Shown piece by piece: positions 1 to 7,405 of a stretch of DNA of 39,396 nucleotides (positions within the stretch are counted from its first letter, which is position 1; each line of letters starts with the position of its first letter). The stretch lies in the NCBI GenBank assembly GCA_947476215.1, contig CANJQI010000032.1:1-39396 (forward strand), given 5' to 3'. The position numbers were made by a program, and so were the translations under genes. Origin of the DNA: Betaproteobacteria bacterium. GTDB taxonomy: Bacteria > Pseudomonadota > Gammaproteobacteria > Burkholderiales > SG8-41. The notes beneath the pieces were generated by a model that was not told where the DNA came from, did not search any database, and saw only the letters and a program-made list of their open reading frames with translations.

Positions 1-288
1 CAGCGTGTTGGCCAGGAATGCCTGCACATTGTTGGCTGAACTACTATTGCCCGGCCGCAGCCAGCAATTGGCAATCATGCGCGTGTCCGCGACGAAAGCC
101 ATCAGTGGATGATGACTCACCCGCCCGCGTTTGACCGGGTTGTAGCCACGCACCGCGCCTTCTTGCGTACCGTAGCGTGTCATCACCGTGGAATCCAAAT
201 CCAGCGTCATCCCGTTGATGGCGATTTGACCAAACATCCATCGATACAACGAGTCCATCACCGCAACCACCCTGCAAGGGTTATACAT
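1..288 (-). pseudogene. IS1380-family transposase, 5'-truncated fragment running off the left edge
   Basis: On the minus strand one open frame runs from about 288 to the window edge. It reads like the central part of an IS1380-family DDE transposase: RWMFGQIAING, then LDLDSTVMTRYGTQEGA, RGYNPVKRGRVSHHPLMAF and WLRPGNSSSANN. The Asp of LDLDST matches the first catalytic acid of the family. In full-length members about 100 or more residues precede this point, but here the same frame has TAG at 301-303 and TGA further upstream, so the N-terminus is missing. The first ATG (288) has no convincing ribosome site. The C-terminal part lies outside the window. The family call is firm; whether the element is dead depends on sequence to the left. 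Confidence 0.82.
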
Positions 289-300
289 CAATGACTTCCT

Positions 301-416
301 CTAATGGTTTCCATTAGAAATTCAGGCTAATGGAAAATCTCGGTTCATTAGAAATTCATCACACGCTGACGATGACAGATGTGCAAAACGGCCTAATGGA
401 TAATCTCGTATGAGAT
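301..416. repeat. Cluster of CTAATGG/CCATTAG repeats beside the IS1380 fragment
   Basis: The heptamer CTAATGG occurs at 301-307, 327-333 and 393-399, and its complement CCATTAG at 311-317; a one-mismatch copy, tCATTAG, lies at 345-351. Orientation alternates along the stretch. 301-317 is a perfect 7-bp inverted repeat with a 3-base loop. CATTAGAAATTCA is repeated exactly at 312-324 and 346-358. CTAATGG[A/T][A]AATCTCG-type 16-mers at 327-342 and 393-408 match at 15 of 16 positions. ATCTC-GTAT-GAGAT (403-416) is a further small palindrome. This may be the end of the insertion sequence or an operator array ahead of the gene at 478. I cannot place the exact element boundary. Confidence 0.6.
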
Positions 417-477
417 AGGAACGGTGTGTAGTAATATTTGGGTGTCCAATAACCGAATCGCCGTAAGGAGTTGCGTA

Positions 478-2199
478 GTGGCGTCCAATCGCATGACCAT
501 CATGGGTACCAGGCACGTCATTTCGGCCGGCCACTACCTCGCGGCCCATGCGGGATTCATGATACTCGAGGCGGGCGGCAACGCGATCGACGCCGGAGTG
601 GCGGCCGGCATCGCAATAGACGTGCTTCAAGTGGACCGCGTGAATTTCGGCGGCGTTGCCCCGCAGATGATCTACACCGCGAAGAACCGGAAAGTCCATT
701 GCATAGACGGCGTCGGCACTTGGCCTGGCGCCATCACGCCGGATCACTTCATCAAAAATCATGGCGGACGAATTCCTCCAGGCGTGGAGCGCTGCGTGGT
801 GCCGGCCGCACCCGACGCATGGATAACAGCGCTCGATAACTTCGGCACCATGAGTTTTGGCAACGTCGCTGCATCCGCCATTCGTTTCGCGCGCGATGGC
901 TTTCCGATGTATCCGTCGCTATCGAAATTCATCAGTGCAAACCGGACACGTTACGAAACCTGGCCCTCGACTGCTAAAGTGTTTCTGCCCAAGGGGCGAG
1001 TTCCCCAGGCAGGTGAAGTTTTCGTGCAGTCCGAGCTTGGGCGCACGCTGCAATTTTTAGCCGATGAGGAGAAAAGTGTTGCACGCAGAAAAGGCCGCAA
1101 GGCGGGACTCAAGGCAGCACGCGATGCGTTCTACCGCGGTGACATCGCAGCGCAGATAGACAGATTCATGCGCAAGGAAGGCGGTTTCATACGTTACGAG
1201 GACCTGGCGCACTTTCGCGTGAATTTCGAGCCCACGGTCAAGACCACGTTCGCAGGCATTGAACTGCACGCGTGCGGCCCTTGGTCGCAGGGGCCGGTGT
1301 TGCCAATGGCCCTGAATATGCTCAAAGGCTACGACCTGAAAGGAATGGGACACAATTCCCCGGAATACATACATGTAGTAACCGAAGCGCTGAAGCTGGC
1401 TTTCTCCGACCGCCACAACCACTTCGGCGATCCGAAATTCGTGGATGTGCCGATCAAGGGACTGATGTCAGGCCGCTATGCAGCGCATCGCCGCGGCCTG
1501 ATAGACATGAACAAGGCGGCGGCGGAAATGCCGCCGGCCGGCGACCCCGGGACACTGACTGAAATGGCAAACCGCTGGATGCCTGCACCAGAAACAGACG
1601 ATGGCCCCGGACCCGGCGATACATCGTATTTGTGTGTCGTCGACAAGGATCGCAACGCCTTTTCCTGCACCCCCAGTGACGGAACCGATCAGACACCGCT
1701 GATACCGGGCGTGGGCATCGTCTGTTCCGGGCGCGGCACACAGTCGTGGGCCGACCCCACGCATCCGTCTTCCGTTGCGCCCGGCAAACGTCCCAGGCTG
1801 ACGCCCAGCCCATCCCTGACATTCAGGAATGGCAAACTGCACATGCCTTTCGGAACCCCCAGCGGCGACGTTCAACCACAGGCCATGCTGCAGGTGTTTC
1901 TCAACATCAACCTGTTCGGCATGGCGCCGCAGGATGCGATCGAGGCGCCCCGCTTCGCCAACTACAGTTTTCCGGGGTCATTCCAGCCGCACGCATACTT
2001 TCCCGCGCGGCTTCAGCTTGAAAGCCGGATTTCCCCTGCCATCGGCGATGCGCTCGCCAGGCGCGGCCACAAAGTATTCTGGTGGGACGACATGACCGCG
2101 CGTGCCGGTTCGGTGTGCGCAATTGTGAACGACCATCGACGCGGTGTCCTGCACGGCGGCGCCGATCCGCGCAGACCGGCCTATGTGCTCGGCTGGTAA
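478..2199 (+). CDS. Gamma-glutamyltranspeptidase-like Ntn-hydrolase (family T3), atypical substrate pocket
   Basis: A 573-residue protein with the GGT fold order: N-terminal AHAGFMILEAGGNAIDAGVA block, large-subunit helices, and the autoprocessing site GDTSYLCVVDKD, with the nucleophile Thr at residue 382. The GTG at 478 is chosen because TAAGGAG lies 7 bases upstream; an in-frame ATG at 424 has no such site. No signal peptide is visible, whereas classical bacterial GGTs are periplasmic. By alignment to E. coli GGT, the glutamate-binding Arg114 is Val79 here, Ser462-Ser463 become Leu441-Thr442, and the oxyanion GlyGly pair becomes Ser462-Gly463. The enzyme should self-cleave but probably does not use gamma-glutamyl substrates. 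Better comparisons are the GGT-like amidases and acylases such as oxamate amidohydrolase HpxW. It is first in an operon with MmgE/PrpD, DAO oxidoreductase and Bug genes. Confidence 0.85.
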   Translation: MASNRMTIMGTRHVISAGHYLAAHAGFMILEAGGNAIDAGVAAGIAIDVLQVDRVNFGGVAPQMIYTAKNRKVHCIDGVGTWPGAITPDHFIKNHGGRIPPGVERCVVPAAPDAWITALDNFGTMSFGNVAASAIRFARDGFPMYPSLSKFISANRTRYETWPSTAKVFLPKGRVPQAGEVFVQSELGRTLQFLADEEKSVARRKGRKAGLKAARDAFYRGDIAAQIDRFMRKEGGFIRYEDLAHFRVNFEPTVKTTFAGIELHACGPWSQGPVLPMALNMLKGYDLKGMGHNSPEYIHVVTEALKLAFSDRHNHFGDPKFVDVPIKGLMSGRYAAHRRGLIDMNKAAAEMPPAGDPGTLTEMANRWMPAPETDDGPGPGDTSYLCVVDKDRNAFSCTPSDGTDQTPLIPGVGIVCSGRGTQSWADPTHPSSVAPGKRPRLTPSPSLTFRNGKLHMPFGTPSGDVQPQAMLQVFLNINLFGMAPQDAIEAPRFANYSFPGSFQPHAYFPARLQLESRISPAIGDALARRGHKVFWWDDMTARAGSVCAIVNDHRRGVLHGGADPRRPAYVLGW

Positions 2200-2238
2200 A
2201 ATGAATTTCGAGTGCGCACTACACCAGGATTAATCACC

Positions 2239-3642
2239 ATGGGATTGGCAAGAGAACTCGCACAGCGCATAGTCGCGCTACGCTACGAAGACCTGCCCAC
2301 GGCCGCGATACAGGGCTCGCGCGTCGGACTCATGGACACCATAGGCGTGCTGCTGGCCGGCGCAAATGAGACGCCCGCGAAGATTGTGCGTCAAATGCAC
2401 GCACCCACGGTCGGAACCGGCCCGTGCCGGATTATGGGAACATCACAACTGACCAACGCCCTGGATGCTGCGATCATCAACGGCACGGCCGCGCACGCGC
2501 TCGACTACGACAACGGCAGCAACAGCATGGGCGGCCATGTATCCGCGACCATGGTGCCGGCCATAATCGCCGCGGCCGAAGCATTTGACGCGAGCGGCAG
2601 AGACTTGCTGCTCGCGCACACCGTCGGATTTGAAACCGGTGCGCGCATCGGGCACGGCGTCAATTTCCATCACTATGAGGTCGGCTGGCATCCAACCTCA
2701 ACGCTCGGCACTTTCGCGGTCACCGCCGCGTGCGCAAGCCTGCTCAAACTCGACACGGCCCAAACCGAGGTGGCACTCGGAATCGCCACATCGCTCGCCG
2801 CGGGCATCAAGGCCAACTTCGGCACCATGGTCAAGCCGCTGCACGTCGGCCAGTGCGCGCGCAATGGGCTCACCGCCGCGCTGCTGGCGCGCGATGGATT
2901 CAGCGCGAGCGCGCTCGCATTCGAAGACAAGCAGGGCTTCCTGAACGTATTCAATGGCGCCGGCAATTACGACACCGATCGTATTCTTGACCGCTGGGCC
3001 AATCCGCTTGAAATCGTGGAACCTGGCGCCGGCTACAAGCAATATCCCTGTTGCGCGGCCACGCACTCGGCGGTCGACGTCGCGCTCGAACTTGTGAACC
3101 GGCACGGACGATTCAACGCGGCGGACATTGTATCGATCCATACCTGGACGTCCGCGCGACGCCTTGCGCATACCAACCGTCCGGCGCCGCAAAGCAATCT
3201 CGACGCCAAATTCAGTGTGCAATACTGCGTCACGCGCGCGCTGCTTGAGGGTCAGATCGTGCTCGAGCATTTCGAAGCCGAGGCGTACCGTGATCCACTC
3301 ACGCGCGACGTGATGCAGCACTTCCACGCCGCCGTGCATACGCCCGGACAATTTCCGCCGGAGAACCACTTCGGCGCTGAAGTCAAAGTGACACTGCGCG
3401 ATGGCACACTGCGCAGTGGCCGCATCGACATACAACTGGGGCGTACTTCGGACAATCCAGTGCCTCCGGAGCGTCTGCGTACCAAGTTCAAAAACTGTTC
3501 GGGCCGGGTACTCTCGACTGAAAACGTCGAGCGTGTCCTGGCGATGCTCGACCAACTTGAAGATTTGAGCGACGCACGGGAACTGACCGCGCTACTGGTT
3601 CCACCGGCAACTTCCCTGCCGTCAAAGGCAACGCCAGCGTAA
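2239..3642 (+). CDS. MmgE/PrpD family protein (copy 1)
   Basis: A 467-residue member of the fold that includes 2-methylcitrate dehydratase PrpD and cis-aconitate decarboxylase. Visible landmarks are NGTAAHALDYDNGSNSMGGH near residue 85-105, MVKPLHVGQCARNGL near 205-220, and AGYKQYPCCAATHSAVD near 275-290. These carry the Asp, His, Lys, Lys and His that line the aconitate-decarboxylase pocket, so of the four copies here this one is closest to the canonical active site. ATG 2239 starts the family-typical MGLARELAQRIVALRYEDLP; an in-frame GTG at 2212 would add nine residues. The gene lies 39 bases after the GGT-like gene and ends 5 bases before the FAD oxidoreductase, so it is probably in the same transcript. 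The substrate is unknown; a tricarboxylate or branched hydroxy-acid is plausible. Confidence 0.9.
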   Translation: MGLARELAQRIVALRYEDLPTAAIQGSRVGLMDTIGVLLAGANETPAKIVRQMHAPTVGTGPCRIMGTSQLTNALDAAIINGTAAHALDYDNGSNSMGGHVSATMVPAIIAAAEAFDASGRDLLLAHTVGFETGARIGHGVNFHHYEVGWHPTSTLGTFAVTAACASLLKLDTAQTEVALGIATSLAAGIKANFGTMVKPLHVGQCARNGLTAALLARDGFSASALAFEDKQGFLNVFNGAGNYDTDRILDRWANPLEIVEPGAGYKQYPCCAATHSAVDVALELVNRHGRFNAADIVSIHTWTSARRLAHTNRPAPQSNLDAKFSVQYCVTRALLEGQIVLEHFEAEAYRDPLTRDVMQHFHAAVHTPGQFPPENHFGAEVKVTLRDGTLRSGRIDIQLGRTSDNPVPPERLRTKFKNCSGRVLSTENVERVLAMLDQLEDLSDARELTALLVPPATSLPSKATPA

Positions 3643-3647
3643 ACGGG

Positions 3648-4889
3648 ATGCAAAAGAATATCACCATCGTAGGCGCGGGCATCATAGGCATGGTTTGCGC
3701 AAACTACCTGCAGCGCGATGGCCATAAAGTCACTGTCATCGACAGCCGCGGACCGGGCGAAGGCTGCACGGCGGGCAATGCGGCGCTGCTCAGCCCGGAC
3801 GCGGTAATTCCGCCCGCCATGCCCGGCAACTGGCGCAAGATCCCGGGCTGGATCCTGGACCCACTGGGGCCGCTGGCGATACGTTGGAACTATGTGCCGA
3901 GAATCACACCGTGGCTTGCGGGATGGCTGCGCGCCTGCAGTGCCGATCGCGCACGCGCCGTGGCACGCGGCCTGCGCGCTTTGCACGCGCCTGTTTTCGA
4001 CGCCTACGCACCATTGCTGAAAGATGCGGGTGCGACTCACCTGCTGCAGCGCAGCGGACAGCTTTATGTGTCTGAACTTAACGGTGGCGCTTCGGGCTCG
4101 CCACTCACCACAGAGATGCGCGAGGCAGCCGGTGTGCACACGCAGCTTTTGAGCGGTGCAGCAGCGCGCGAACTGGAGCCGGCGCTCGGTGAAAACATCA
4201 AGAGCGCGCTCTATTTCCCGAACAACGGTCACACCATCAACTCACTACGACTGGTGCAAATGCTGGCCGAACACTTTCAGCGCAGCGGCGGCACTGTCCT
4301 GAGGCGCAACGTAACCGGTTTTGAAACCGGCGAGCACGGACCGTGCAGCGTGATTACGGATGGCGGCGCACGGCCGGTTGAAACGCTGCTTATTGCGGCA
4401 GGCGCCTGGTCAGGCCGCTTGGCCGCGCAACTGGGAACCTCGCTCCCACTGGAAGCCGAACGCGGCTATCACCTGACCTTGCCCGATCCCGGCGTGATGC
4501 CGCGCCTGCCCCTGATACACCGCGATTTCTATTTCACGACCACACCCGTTCAGGCGGGCCTGCGCATGGCGGGCACCACTGAATTCGCCGGACTTGACGC
4601 ACCGCCCGACTACCGACGGGCGCGCATGCTGTTTACCCACGCGCAACGCATGCTGCCGGGCCTGCGTGACAGCGGAGCCACGCAGTGGATGGGCGCCCGG
4701 CCGTCATTTCCGGACGGCCTGCCGGTGATCGACCGCTCACCGCTGCACGCCGATGTATTCTTCGCCTTTGGCCACTCGCATTTCGGCCTGACCGCAGCGC
4801 CCGTCACGGGCAGGCTGATTGCAGATCTCGTTTCCGGGCGCAAACCATCGATAGACATTACCCCCTACCAGGCGAGGCGTTTTTCATGA
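3648..4889 (+). CDS. DAO-family FAD-dependent oxidoreductase (DadA/glycine-oxidase-like)
   Basis: A 413-residue flavoprotein. It opens with a Rossmann ADP-binding motif, ITIVGAGIIGMVCANYL with a terminal acid (VID) about 30 residues in, followed by CTAGNAALLSPDAV, the usual second FAD contact in DadA-like enzymes. LLIAAGAWSGRLA near residue 250 is the ATG-type FAD motif. The C-terminal GARPSFPDGLPVIDRSP and FAFGHSHFGLTAAPVTGRL blocks are the standard DAO ending. It likely oxidises an amine or amino acid, perhaps a D-amino acid, and passes electrons to quinone or oxygen. No membrane segment is visible. The gene starts 5 bases after the MmgE/PrpD stop and overlaps the next start (ATGA), so it is translationally coupled in the operon. 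The precise substrate cannot be told from sequence. Confidence 0.88.
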   Translation: MQKNITIVGAGIIGMVCANYLQRDGHKVTVIDSRGPGEGCTAGNAALLSPDAVIPPAMPGNWRKIPGWILDPLGPLAIRWNYVPRITPWLAGWLRACSADRARAVARGLRALHAPVFDAYAPLLKDAGATHLLQRSGQLYVSELNGGASGSPLTTEMREAAGVHTQLLSGAAARELEPALGENIKSALYFPNNGHTINSLRLVQMLAEHFQRSGGTVLRRNVTGFETGEHGPCSVITDGGARPVETLLIAAGAWSGRLAAQLGTSLPLEAERGYHLTLPDPGVMPRLPLIHRDFYFTTTPVQAGLRMAGTTEFAGLDAPPDYRRARMLFTHAQRMLPGLRDSGATQWMGARPSFPDGLPVIDRSPLHADVFFAFGHSHFGLTAAPVTGRLIADLVSGRKPSIDITPYQARRFS

Positions 4890-5863
4890 AGCATTGTGCA
4901 ACCTTGGGCATCGCTGCGGTGATTGCAGCCATCACGTCAGTGACCTGCACCAGCATCGTCATGGCGCAAACCTATCCGACGCGTGCGATACGCATGATCG
5001 TTACCCTCGCCGCCGGCGGTCCTGTCGATACGGTGGCGCGCATCGTTGCGGCGCGCCTCGGTGAACAACTCGGACAGCAGGTTGTCGTCGACAACCGGCC
5101 GGGTGCCGGCGGCAGCGTAGGCGGTGAAGCCGTCGCGCGCGCCCCCGCCGACGGCTACACGCTGTTGATGGCGGCGAATGGCACCATAGCGATCGCTCCT
5201 CACCTGATTTCCAATCTGCCTTATGATGCCCAACGGGATTTCGCGCCTGTCTCCCTGGTCGGCACCAGTCCACAAGTCCTGCTGGTACATCCATCGCTGC
5301 CGGTGAGAACGGTAAAGGAATTCATCACGCTGGCGCAGACTCGTCCGGGCGAAATCAATTTCGGCTCCGCGGGCAACGGCGCCACAGGCCATCTTGCCAG
5401 CGAATTGCTGCGGGTTTCGGCAAAGATCGACATCGTGCATGTTCCCTATCGGGGTGCTGGCCCTGCCATGGCCGACCTAGTTGCAGGCCAGACCCAAATG
5501 CTGATAACGGGTGTGTCGTCGGCGCTTCCGTTCATCAACTCGGGCCGGCTGCGCGCGCTGGGCGTGACCAGTCCGAAACGAATTTCAGTGCTGCCGACAA
5601 TCCAGGCGATCGTGGAGACACTGCCCGGATACGAAGTGATTTCGTGGTACGGGATCTATACCACCGCCGGCACACCCGCTGCCGTAATCGGCAAGCTCCA
5701 TCAGGAAACGGTCAAAACCATGGCCAATCCCGAAACGAGAAACCGCCTGATTGCCGCGGGCGTCAATCCCGAGACGAATACCCCGGATGAATTCGCGGCC
5801 ATGGTCAGGACTGAAACAGCCAAATGGGGCAAGCTCATCAAGTCGTTGAACATCCGGTTGTAG
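4886..5863 (+). CDS. Bug-family TTT substrate-binding protein (1)
   Basis: A 325-residue periplasmic receptor. The ATG at 4886 overlaps the upstream stop in an ATGA and gives a clean Sec signal peptide (about residues 1-28, hydrophobic core IAAVIAAITSV, end VMAQ) before TYPTRAIRMIV. Longer upstream frames would lack a signal. Bug landmarks follow in order: LAAGGPVDTVARIVAARL, VVVDNRPGAGGSVGGEAVAR, ADGYTLLM, LPYDAQRDFAPVSLVG, INFGSAGNGATGHLASELL, and the C-terminal TPDEFAAMVRTETAKWGKL. The fold is a two-lobed Venus flytrap that captures small carboxylates. Its place at the end of the GGT-like/MmgE/DAO operon suggests it supplies that pathway's substrate. No TctA/TctB genes accompany it. Confidence 0.93.
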   Translation: MKHCATLGIAAVIAAITSVTCTSIVMAQTYPTRAIRMIVTLAAGGPVDTVARIVAARLGEQLGQQVVVDNRPGAGGSVGGEAVARAPADGYTLLMAANGTIAIAPHLISNLPYDAQRDFAPVSLVGTSPQVLLVHPSLPVRTVKEFITLAQTRPGEINFGSAGNGATGHLASELLRVSAKIDIVHVPYRGAGPAMADLVAGQTQMLITGVSSALPFINSGRLRALGVTSPKRISVLPTIQAIVETLPGYEVISWYGIYTTAGTPAAVIGKLHQETVKTMANPETRNRLIAAGVNPETNTPDEFAAMVRTETAKWGKLIKSLNIRL

Positions 5864-5892
5864 CAATGCTACGGACTTCCCGGGAGGTGCAG

Positions 5893-6046
5893 ATGAGTGC
5901 GCAGAAGATTGATCGGCAAGCGGGCCTCACGGCACTGCCTAACACTTGATAACGCGCGCTATGATCGGAGGAAAGAGGGAGTTGTGATAATGAAAGGGCT
6001 GATTCCACGCCCTGGTCGGACTAAAATTGACCCATCCGCGGACTAG
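5893..6046 (+). other. Intergenic stretch with two 18-codon mini-ORFs
   Basis: Between the Bug stop and the next remnant lie two very short frames, each with a good ribosome site. ATG 5893-TGA 5949 (MSAQKIDRQAGLTALPNT) follows GGGAGG at 5-base spacing. ATG 5990-TAG 6046 (MKGLIPRPGRTKIDPSAD) follows AGGAAAGAGGGAG. Neither resembles a known protein. They may be the starts of genes deleted together with the truncated Bug gene just downstream, or chance. No terminator hairpin with a T-run is visible after the operon end. Confidence 0.25.
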
Positions 6047-6059
6047 GGTGGAGTTGTTT

Positions 6060-6200
6060 ATGCGTATCGTCTTGTCACTGCTTTTGACATTGTCATGGTC
6101 TGCAACGGGCATGGGTGCAGATGCTTATCCCGACAGGCCAGTGCGTGCCACAGTGGCCTTCGGCCGAAACACGAATATCCCGGCGCGCCTGATTCCCGGT
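6060..6200 (+). pseudogene. Bug-family receptor, N-terminal remnant
   Basis: ATG 6060, preceded by GTGGAG, opens a signal peptide (MRIVLSLLLTLSWSATGMGA) and then DAYPDRPVRATVAFGRNTNI and PARLI. That is the signal, first beta-strand and ligand loop of a Bug protein. Homology fades after about 6200, where the frame runs antisense into the 3' end of the next, oppositely oriented Bug gene. The ligand loop already lacks its usual Gly-Gly and shows IPARLI for an expected xxARLI. Roughly 280 residues are missing. I read it as the stump of an eleventh receptor gene cut by a rearrangement. Confidence 0.7.
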
Positions 6201-6241
6201 TACCGCTTTTTGCGCGCCCCAGCGGTCCCTTTCCGGTTGAC

Positions 6242-7216
6242 CTACTCCGCCTTTGCCCCAGTCAGCCTGATCAGTTCCGCGTTTTGCGCCAACTCGCGAT
6301 TGATAAATGCCGCAAACTGTTCTGGTGTGTTCGGTTGAGGTTCGGTACCGTCCCTGCTCAGCGCTTCCCTGACTTCGGGCATGCCCAGGACTTTTGCAAT
6401 CGCCCCGTTAAGTCGCGCGATGGTCTCCCTCGGCACTCCCGCCGGTGCGAGCACACCGTACCACGATGAGCGATCGTAGCCGCTGAACCCCAGTTCGTCG
6501 AATGTCGGAACAGCTGGCATGAAGGGCACGCGCTTCGCCCCGCTGATGGCAAGCGCCCTGAGCTTGCCTGCGTCTATCAGCGGAATTGCCGCCGGTATGC
6601 TCGGGAATGTCATTTCTATCTGACCCGAGGCGGTCGCCATGGCGCTCTCGGCCCCGCCCTTGTATGGGACGTGTGTAATGTCGACCTTGGCCTTGAACTT
6701 GAAAAGCTCTCCCGCAAGATGTGTCATGGTTCCTACACCGGTTGAACCGTAACTGAGCTTGCCGGGGCGTGCTTGAGCCAGCGCAATGAGTTCCTTGACG
6801 CTTTGTGCCGGCACAGCCGCGTTGACAACCAGCAGCAGCGGGCCTATTGACACCAGTGATACTGGCGCGAAATCGCGTACCAGATCGTAGGGCAGATTGG
6901 AGCGCAACGCGGGCTGCACGGTATCCGCAGCCGTAACGAGCAGCAGAACATAACCATCGGCTGGCGATTTCGCCACGAGATCCGCCGCAATCGCGCCAGC
7001 CGCACCAGCGCGGTTTTCAACCACCATCGCCCGCCCCAGAACATCCGTCAGTTTCTGCGAGATGGTTCGCGCGGTCGCGTCAGCCGCACTTCCCGTCGAA
7101 ACTCCTACCACCAGGCGGATCGGTCTGACAGGATAGGCTTGCGAACAGACGGTCGACGCGTTCATCAATACCGCTGCCGAACCGCTTGCAATAAATATTA
7201 GTATCTTCCAGCTCAT
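6242..7216 (-). CDS. Bug-family TTT substrate-binding protein (2)
   Basis: A 324-residue receptor encoded alone on the minus strand. Residues 1-27 form a signal peptide (core ILIFIASGSAAVLM, ending VCSQ), then AYPVRPIRLVVGVSTGSAADATART, MVVENRAGAAGAIAADLVAK, ADGYVLLLV and LPYDLVRDFAPVSLV. The ligand loop is Ala/Ser-rich (STGSAADA), unlike the Gly-rich loops of the other copies. ATG 7216 has GGAGGAG 11 bases upstream; a GTG at 7225 is only 2 bases from it and is less likely. Its 3' end meets the truncated plus-strand Bug remnant. It is divergent from the Bug gene at 7406 across a 189-base intergenic region, with no enzyme partner on its own strand. Confidence 0.92.
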   Translation of the reverse strand: MSWKILIFIASGSAAVLMNASTVCSQAYPVRPIRLVVGVSTGSAADATARTISQKLTDVLGRAMVVENRAGAAGAIAADLVAKSPADGYVLLLVTAADTVQPALRSNLPYDLVRDFAPVSLVSIGPLLLVVNAAVPAQSVKELIALAQARPGKLSYGSTGVGTMTHLAGELFKFKAKVDITHVPYKGGAESAMATASGQIEMTFPSIPAAIPLIDAGKLRALAISGAKRVPFMPAVPTFDELGFSGYDRSSWYGVLAPAGVPRETIARLNGAIAKVLGMPEVREALSRDGTEPQPNTPEQFAAFINRELAQNAELIRLTGAKAE

Positions 7217-7405
7217 CCTAGGCACCGCTCCTCCCGATATTTAGCATGCGATCATTCATCCAGAATTTGACACAATGTGACGATTGTATGCGCATCTTTT
7301 TTTGACATGCAAGGATGCGCTGCGTAAGTCCCGTAACCGGCCGTTCGCCAAGCATGTAAAATACATTACATTTCGCGTAATGCTAGGCACTAGGCAGATC
7401 AGATC
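7217..7405. promoter_or_regulatory. Divergent intergenic region between two Bug genes
   Basis: This 189-base AT-richer stretch must carry promoters in both directions. On the plus strand TTGACA occurs at 7267-7272 and again at 7302-7307. The second is followed after 17 bases by a weak TAAGTC, and TAAAAT sits at 7357-7362 next to an upstream TG. TGTAA and TTACA flank the segment 7356-7370 as a short imperfect dyad. None of these pairs is a full consensus, so the transcription start is not settled. No open frame of note lies here. Confidence 0.3.

Noticed and set aside
424-477. Upstream ATG extension of the GGT-like protein
   Set aside because: The 18 extra residues are not family-like and have no ribosome site, while GTG 478 has TAAGGAG at 7 bases.
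2698-3555. 285-residue minus-strand frame antisense to MmgE/PrpD copy 1
   Set aside because: Arg/His-rich shadow of a strongly supported gene; no family motif and no ribosome site.
4685-4885. N-terminal extension of Bug 1 inside the oxidoreductase gene
   Set aside because: It would bury the signal peptide; ATG 4886 overlaps the upstream stop as ATGA.
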